In this document: in pieces, positions 59,407 through 64,000 of the stretch
How the letters are laid out: every line of letters starts with the position of its first letter
How positions within the stretch are numbered: the stretch's first letter is position 1
Source of the DNA: VRUE01 sp963712595
GTDB taxonomy: Bacteria; Actinomycetota; Thermoleophilia; Solirubrobacterales; 70-9
Assembly: GCA_963712595.1 (NCBI GenBank)
Contig: CAVQIM010000001.1
Coordinates: forward strand, 992,001-1,056,000
Direction: 5' to 3'
DNA length: 64,000 nucleotides
Notes under the pieces: model-generated
The model's input: only the letters and a program-made list of their open reading frames with translations
Database searches by the model: none
What the model was told of the DNA's origin: nothing
Program-made: the position numbers and the translations under genes

Positions 59407-59431
59407 CCCCGCGTAGCAGCGCTACGCGGGG
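59407..59431. repeat. GTAGC-AGC-GCTAC hairpin element (copy B), probable prs terminator
   Basis: Perfect 11-bp stem CCCCGCGTAGC / GCTACGCGGGG with AGC loop, between the prs stop (59500) and the GDPD start. Same apex and flanks as 34440-34472. The rest of 59324-59499 holds no gene. Confidence 0.6.
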
Positions 59432-59499
59432 CGCCGGGGAGAGGACGGGTCGCGCCGGTCATGGGTGCTCAGACGCCGCGTCCGACCGCCGCCGCCCAC

Positions 59500-60543
59500 T
59501 CAAAAGAGTTGGTTCTCGCCGGCGAAGATCTCGGAGACCGAGTCGTCGGTGAAGATGCGGCGGATCGAGTCGGCGAAGGTGCCGGCGGTGGAGAGCACGG
59601 CGATGTTGTCGGGCGCGCCGGGGCGCAGCGGGATCGTGTCGGTGACGACGATCTTCTCGATGCCCGAGTTCTCGTAGGCAAGTCGCTCATAGGCGGGGCC
59701 GGAGAAGACGCCGTGGGTGGCGCAGGCGATCACCCGCGCGGCGCCCTCGTCCTTGACCGTCTGCGCGGCGGCGCAGAGCGTGCCGGCGGTGTCGATCATG
59801 TCGTCGACCAGGACCGCGGTCTTGCCCTTGACGTCGCCGACCACGTAGCCGATCTCGGCTACCTGCTGGGCGGGGCGCTCCTTCTCCATCACGGCCCAGT
59901 GGGTGCCAATGCGGCGGGCGAAGTTGCGCGCCGTCTTCACCCGGCCGGCGTCGGGAGAGACGATCACCAGCTCGTCGGTCATGTGCTGGTCGGCGAACCA
60001 CTGAGTCAGCATCGGCATTGCGGTCATGTGGTCGACCGGCACATGGAAGAAGCCCTGCACCTGACCGGCGTGCAGGTCCATGGTGAGGACGCGGTCGACG
60101 CCGACCCCCTCGAGGCACTTGGCGACGATGCGAGCGCTGATCGGCTCGCGCGGCGCCGACTTCTTGTCCTGGCGGGCGTAGCCGTACCAGGGCATGACGG
60201 CGATGATCCGGTGGGCAGAGGCGCCCTGGGCGGCGTCGATCATCGTCAGCAGCTCGATCAGGGCGTCGTTCGGGGTCATGTCGGAGTGCTCGTTGGCGCA
60301 GGTCGATTGCACGAGGAAGACGTCGGCACCGCGGATCGACTCCTCGTAGCGGCAGTAGACCTCGCCGTTGGCGAAGGTCTTCAGCGTCACCTGGCCGAGG
60401 TCGAGGTCGAGCTTGCCCGCGACCTTGGCGGCGAGCTCCATCGAGCTGCGGCCGCCGAAGACCATCAGCCGCTTCGAGTAGTCGTGGGGTATGGCGGTCG
60501 CGGCCACCGCGGTGGCCTGCGGGCGCTCCTCGATCGTGCTCAC
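59500..60543 (-). CDS. prs: ribose-phosphate pyrophosphokinase
   Basis: 347 residues. Makes PRPP from ribose 5-phosphate and ATP. Motifs: FGGRSSMELAAKVAGKL, NGEVYCRYEESIRG, QSTCANEHSDMTPNDALIEL, GYARQDKKSAPREPISARIVA, VSPDAGRVKTARNFA and the PRPP loop VLVDDMIDTAGTL. GTG start overlapping the glmU stop in GTGA, so translation is coupled, as is usual for glmU-prs. Confidence 0.96.
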   Translation of the reverse strand: MSTIEERPQATAVAATAIPHDYSKRLMVFGGRSSMELAAKVAGKLDLDLGQVTLKTFANGEVYCRYEESIRGADVFLVQSTCANEHSDMTPNDALIELLTMIDAAQGASAHRIIAVMPWYGYARQDKKSAPREPISARIVAKCLEGVGVDRVLTMDLHAGQVQGFFHVPVDHMTAMPMLTQWFADQHMTDELVIVSPDAGRVKTARNFARRIGTHWAVMEKERPAQQVAEIGYVVGDVKGKTAVLVDDMIDTAGTLCAAAQTVKDEGAARVIACATHGVFSGPAYERLAYENSGIEKIVVTDTIPLRPGAPDNIAVLSTAGTFADSIRRIFTDDSVSEIFAGENQLF

Positions 60544-61931
60544 GGGGTCTCCTCTTGCATCTTCGCCGCCTTGCGGTCGGCGTAGCCCTCGATGTTTCGT
60601 TGCTCGTTCTCGCTCACCGCTAGCGCGCCCTCGGGCACGTCGCTCTTGATCACCGCTCCAGCGCCAGTGTAGGCGCCGTCGCCGACTTCTACAGGTGCGA
60701 TCAGCATCGTGTCAACGCCGATGCGGACGTTGCGGCCGATCGTAGTCCGGTTCTTGCGGAAACCGTCGTAATTGGCGGTGATCGTGCCGGCACCGAGGTT
60801 GCTGCCGGCGCCGACCTCGGCATCGCCGACGTAGGCGAGATGGGGGACCTTCGCCCCCTCGCCGATGCGCGAGTTCTTGATCTCGACGAAGGTGCCGGCC
60901 TTGGCGCCCGCGGCGAGCGACGCGCCGGGGCGCAGGTAGGCGAAGGGGCCGACGTTGGCGCCATCGCCCACCTCGCACTCGACCAGATAGGAGTGCGGGA
61001 CGGAGACGTTCTCGCCGAGCTCGGCGTCGATCAGGGTGCTCAGGGGACCGACCGTCGAGCCAGCGCCGAGCTTGGTGTGACCGCGCAAGTTCGTGCCGGG
61101 CTCGATCCGGACGTCGGCGGCGATCTCGACGTCGGCGTCGACCCAGGTCGAGCCGGGGTCGACGACGGTGACGCCAGCAAGCATGTGGGCGTCGAGAATG
61201 CGGCGGCGGGCGATGGCCTCGACCGCAGCCAAGTCGGCGCGGTTGTTGACGCCCATCGTCACCGCGAGATCCTCGGAGAGGTGGGCGGCGACGGTGTGAC
61301 CAGCCTCGCGCAGGGCGGGCAGGACGTCAGGCAGGTAGTACTCGCCCTGGGCGTTGTCGTTGGAGAGCTTGCCCAGCGCCTCGGCGAGGGAAGCGGCCTG
61401 GAAGACGTAGGTGCCGGCGTTGACCTCGCGGATCGCCAGCTGCTCCGCCGTCGCGTCGCCAGCGGTCTTCGCCTCGACCACCCGCTCGACCTCGCCCGAG
61501 GGAGCGCGGACGACGCGGCCGTAGGAGCCAGGATCGTCGAGCTCGATCGTCAGCAACGTCGCGGCTGTCCCTTCCTTCGCGTGGGTGTCGAGCAGGCCGG
61601 AGATGTTCCCCGCGGTGATCAGCGGGTGATCGCCGGAGAGAACGAGCACGGTCTCCGCCTCTTCGATCAGCGGCAGCGCCGCCCGCACCGCACCGCCCGT
61701 GCCATCGGACTTGGGCTGGGTGACGATCTGGACCTCGTCGGGCAGGCCGGGAACGATGTTCCGGCTGGGCGAATCGATCGCCACCACCCGTCCCGCCCCG
61801 GCCTCGCGCGCGGCGAGGATCGGCCAGGCCACCATCGCCCGCCCGCAGACGGGGTGCAGCATCTTCGGCGTCGACGAGCGCATGCGCGTGCCCTCGCCGG
61901 CTGCCATCACCAGCACCAGGGGAGACTCCAC
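60540..61931 (-). CDS. glmU: bifunctional UDP-GlcNAc pyrophosphorylase / GlcN-1-P acetyltransferase
   Basis: 463 residues from GTG 61931. Uridyltransferase domain: LVLVMAAGEGTRMRSSTPKMLHP, VLSGDHPLI, REVNAGTYVF, NNRADLAAVEA; left-handed beta helix acetyltransferase domain with repeated hexapeptides (LRGHTKLGAGSTVGPLSTL, HLAYVGDAEVGAGSNLGAGTITANYDG). Supplies UDP-GlcNAc for the wall. The unusual run of upstream codons in frame is not conserved and was dropped. Confidence 0.95.
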   Translation of the reverse strand: MESPLVLVMAAGEGTRMRSSTPKMLHPVCGRAMVAWPILAAREAGAGRVVAIDSPSRNIVPGLPDEVQIVTQPKSDGTGGAVRAALPLIEEAETVLVLSGDHPLITAGNISGLLDTHAKEGTAATLLTIELDDPGSYGRVVRAPSGEVERVVEAKTAGDATAEQLAIREVNAGTYVFQAASLAEALGKLSNDNAQGEYYLPDVLPALREAGHTVAAHLSEDLAVTMGVNNRADLAAVEAIARRRILDAHMLAGVTVVDPGSTWVDADVEIAADVRIEPGTNLRGHTKLGAGSTVGPLSTLIDAELGENVSVPHSYLVECEVGDGANVGPFAYLRPGASLAAGAKAGTFVEIKNSRIGEGAKVPHLAYVGDAEVGAGSNLGAGTITANYDGFRKNRTTIGRNVRIGVDTMLIAPVEVGDGAYTGAGAVIKSDVPEGALAVSENEQRNIEGYADRKAAKMQEETP

Positions 61932-62231
61932 TCTTAGATCGTAGTCGTGGGGGTCCCTGGCTTGTCTCACAGGGGTGGTTGGCGGGCGGGTCCTGTCATG
62001 GGGTGGGGGTGATCTGCTTGCGCTGCGCGCTGCTTCGGGCACCGGGACGATGCGGGCGCTGGGCTCGGGCCTTGCCCTCAGCAGCCTCCGCGCGGCGCAG
62101 ATCACCCCCACCCCATGCCACCCGCCCGAGGCGCCGGGGGAAGAAGACAGGGCTACCTCGGCCGATTTGAGGATGCCCGGAAGAGCGGAGAGCGGAAGAG
62201 CTGACGGTGCCCGGGAGCGAGCGTCGACTTC
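61932..62231. other. 300-base gap upstream of glmU
   Basis: Contains the glmU promoter region (no clear -35/-10 seen) and the composite inverted repeat at 61984-62127. Nothing else recognisable in 62128-62231. Confidence 0.55.
61984..62127. repeat. composite inverted repeat between hdeD-like gene and glmU
   Basis: Perfect 21-bp arms at 61997-62017 and 62097-62117 (starting CATGGGGTGGGG), plus an outer GGGCGGG / CCCGCCC stem (61984-61990, 62121-62127) and a GC-rich loop of 79 bases. Placed after the stop of the HdeD-like gene and before glmU. Confidence 0.6.
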
Positions 62232-62783
62232 TCAGTCAGCTTTGGCTAGGTCTCGACCGACCAGGGCTACGGAGGTCAACGTCCAGCCGGCGAAGATCAG
62301 GTCTATGCCGACTAGGAGGCCGATCGCCCAGTCGGCGCTGCTGGGGAACTTGGCCAGAATGAGGATGCCGACCAGGAGGCCGGCGACGCCGCTGAGGCCG
62401 ACCAGGCCGGCGCCTTCCTGGCCGCGGGCGGCGAAGGCGACGGCGATCCGGGTCAAGCCCATGAAGAGGAAGTAGATGCCGAGCACGAGGGTCAGGGTGA
62501 GCGTGCCGCTGTGCGGTTCGACGATCAGCCAGAGACCGACGATCACGGTCAGGAGCGCCCAGATCAGGCGCAGGACGACGGTTCCGATCGAGTGTGCGGT
62601 GAATGCGCCGGCGATCAGGAAGCCACCGGCGATGACCAGGATCCAGCCGATGAAGATCGCCGTCCCGACCGAGGCGACCGCGGGCACGACGATCGCCACG
62701 CAGCCGATGAAGATCGCCAGGATCCCCACGGCCATCAGCACCTTCCAGCTGCGCCGCAGCCCCTCGCGAACCTCAGGGTCCAT
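62232..62783 (-). CDS. HdeD family membrane protein (DUF308)
   Basis: 183 residues with six membrane helices in three hairpins, each with the repeated pattern of DUF308 (GILAIFIGCVAIVVPAVAS, LVIAGGFLIAGAF, LTVIVGLWLIVEP, GVAGLLVGILILAKFP). HdeD relates to acid resistance in enterobacteria; in actinobacteria the role is unknown. GGGGAG seven bases before ATG 62783 favours this start; 62804 and 62834 are alternatives. Confidence 0.85.
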   Translation of the reverse strand: MDPEVREGLRRSWKVLMAVGILAIFIGCVAIVVPAVASVGTAIFIGWILVIAGGFLIAGAFTAHSIGTVVLRLIWALLTVIVGLWLIVEPHSGTLTLTLVLGIYFLFMGLTRIAVAFAARGQEGAGLVGLSGVAGLLVGILILAKFPSSADWAIGLLVGIDLIFAGWTLTSVALVGRDLAKAD

Positions 62784-62877
62784 CGAAACGCTCCCCATCT
62801 CCATGCTGGAGACCCTAGGCGCTCCCACGGACACGATCGACGTCCATCGACGACTGGGCGCTAGTCTCGGAACCCGG

Positions 62878-62949
62878 TCCGGGATGGTGTAATCGGTAGC
62901 ACGCCAGGTTTTGGTCCTGGAAGCGGGGGTTCGAGCCCTCCTCCCGGAA
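62878..62949 (+). tRNA. tRNA-Gln (TTG)
   Basis: 72 bases. Acceptor TCCGGGA / TCCCGGA, discriminator A; D arm GGTGTAATCGGTAGCAC; anticodon stem CCAGG / CCTGG around TTTTGGT with anticodon TTG; T arm GGGGG-TTCGAGC-CCTCC. CCA not encoded. Confidence 0.95.
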
Positions 62950-62957
62950 CTGAGGAG

Positions 62958-64000
62958 CTACTCCTCGCTGCCGCGGGGCACCTGCCCGCCTTCGGCGCCG
63001 GGCTCCATCGCCGGGCCACGAGGGGAGGCGATGCCGAGGACGCGCATCGTTTTGAGACCGAGGCCGAGCTTCTCGCGGCCCTCGGTAACGGCGACGTCGT
63101 GACCGCAGAGCTCCTTCACGCGCTCGAGGCGGTAGCGGATCGTGTGGCGGTGGGTAAAGAGCTGCTTGGCGGTGGCGGCGACGTTGCCGTCGTTGTCGAG
63201 GTAGGCCTCCACCGTCGTCACCAGCTCGGTCTCGTACTGGTCGTCGTAGGCGGAGAGGGGGGCGATCGTCTCGGCGTAGAAGCGCTCCAGCTCGCGCGGG
63301 TCCTCGCTCATCGCCGGCAACAGCAGGCGGTAGGAGCCGGTGTCCTCGAAGGCGAGGGGCGAGCGGCCCTCGGCCTCGCCGACGTTGACGGCCAGCCGCG
63401 CCTCGTTGCCGGAGCGGTAGAGATCGACCGGATCGGCGGCCCGGCGGCTGTGGCCGATCGTCAGGTGGAACCCCGAGAGGTTGTCCTCCAGCTCGCGGGC
63501 GAGGCCGGCCGCGGCGCGCTCGAGCCTGGCCTCGTCCTCAGCGGGGACGATCACCGCGATCTCGGCCGCCTCCTCACCGCCCGTGCTCGCCAGAGATCCC
63601 GGCGCCAACGAGCGCAGCGCCCGCTGCGCCAGGGTGAGCACGCGCCCGCGCCACTCCCCGGTCTGCGCCGCGCGCGGCGCAACGCGCAGGATCAGCACGC
63701 CGGCGCCGCGGCCGAGGTCGGCGCCGAGCTCGGCCGCGCGGGCGACGATGTCGCCGCGATCGGTCACCTCGCGGGCGAGCAAGGCGGCAACGAAAGCGCC
63801 CGCCACCTCCTCGCTCTCCCACTCGGGGGAGCGCGAGCGCTCCAGCTCGAGCGCCAAGAGCGTCGTCACCATGCGGGCGATCGCCGCCTCGGGCGGGGCT
63901 GCGCTGCGGTAACGCAGCTCGCCCACTGCGCTGTCGGCGACCCGCAGCTCGACCCGGGTCACTCCCTCTCCCCCGGCGAGCAGCTTTTTCTCCTGGTCCG
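62958..64000 (-). CDS. PucR/CdaR-type helix-turn-helix regulator, 5' end outside window
   Basis: At least 334 residues visible. The C-terminal helix-turn-helix reads LVTTVEAYLDNDGNVAATAK followed by QLFTHRHTIRYRLERVKELCG, the hallmark of PucR/CdaR regulators. Upstream is a GGDEF-like middle region (GFHLTIGHSRRAADPVDLYRSG). A GTG at 63962 could be a start, but the frame stays open to the window edge, so the gene probably continues. It faces away from tRNA-Gln, 8 bases from it. Confidence 0.85.
   Translation of the reverse strand, partial: DQEKKLLAGGEGVTRVELRVADSAVGELRYRSAAPPEAAIARMVTTLLALELERSRSPEWESEEVAGAFVAALLAREVTDRGDIVARAAELGADLGRGAGVLILRVAPRAAQTGEWRGRVLTLAQRALRSLAPGSLASTGGEEAAEIAVIVPAEDEARLERAAAGLARELEDNLSGFHLTIGHSRRAADPVDLYRSGNEARLAVNVGEAEGRSPLAFEDTGSYRLLLPAMSEDPRELERFYAETIAPLSAYDDQYETELVTTVEAYLDNDGNVAATAKQLFTHRHTIRYRLERVKELCGHDVAVTEGREKLGLGLKTMRVLGIASPRGPAMEPGAEGGQVPRGSEE

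Overview
High-GC DNA with GTG and TTG starts, tight 1-4 base gene overlaps and a glmU-prs-rplY-pth-mfd-parvulin-eno-divIC gene order points to an Actinomycetota chromosome. The sigma/anti-sigma fusion, the GMC oxidase type and the DhnA-type aldolase fit Thermoleophilia (Solirubrobacterales), but that placement is inference from gene content; no rRNA is present.

Layout. 1-5.6 kb: oxidative catabolic genes (Baeyer-Villiger-type monooxygenase cut by the window edge, nitronate monooxygenase, FKBP lipoprotein, hydrolase, epimerase-type reductase, cyclase). 5.5-8.6 kb: an FAD monooxygenase, an XRE/MmyB-type regulator and a lactonase-like metallo-hydrolase, with two copies of one perfect palindrome (TACCTC-N-GAGGTA) placed in front of the target genes. 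8.6-21.8 kb: small metabolic and stress genes, including an AraC-VOC-UvrA-like-PLP enzyme operon, an XRE regulator with tandem operators over its own start, Mug glycosylase, an RTX-repeat protein, and P450/ABC1-kinase/TetR genes around one palindrome.

21.9-31.3 kb is an accessory region built on an initiator tRNA gene. One complete tRNA-fMet lies at 31222-31295 and two copies of its 3' half lie at 21950-21995 and 23954-24001, as expected for stacked integrations at the tRNA 3' end. No integrase survives, only candidate C-terminal scraps. The larger segment carries a minus-strand operon: SPPYW-type DNA methyltransferase, an unrecognised 215-residue protein, McrB-like AAA+ motor, McrC-like nuclease, a membrane-anchored protein, a GIY-YIG protein and a small protein, followed by an HNH protein and a frameshifted membrane/nuclease gene. 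This is the best candidate for an undescribed system: a McrBC-type restriction machine paired with its own methyltransferase, with DNA recognition possibly moved to a separate subunit.

31.3-64 kb returns to conserved chromosome: exopolyphosphatase, a ThDP enzyme, tRNA-Leu, a sigma/anti-sigma fusion, an R2-like oxidase, an inactive-looking rhomboid, aldolase, a GT-C-like membrane enzyme, divIC, eno, parvulin, mfd, GMC oxidase, enoyl-CoA hydratase, pth (which has no ATG, GTG or TTG start), rplY, a second ABC1 kinase, a broken DUF559-type gene bracketed by three 48-bp hairpin repeats, GDPD, prs, glmU, HdeD, tRNA-Gln and a PucR-like regulator that runs off the end. Several intergenic gaps are filled by large composite inverted repeats.
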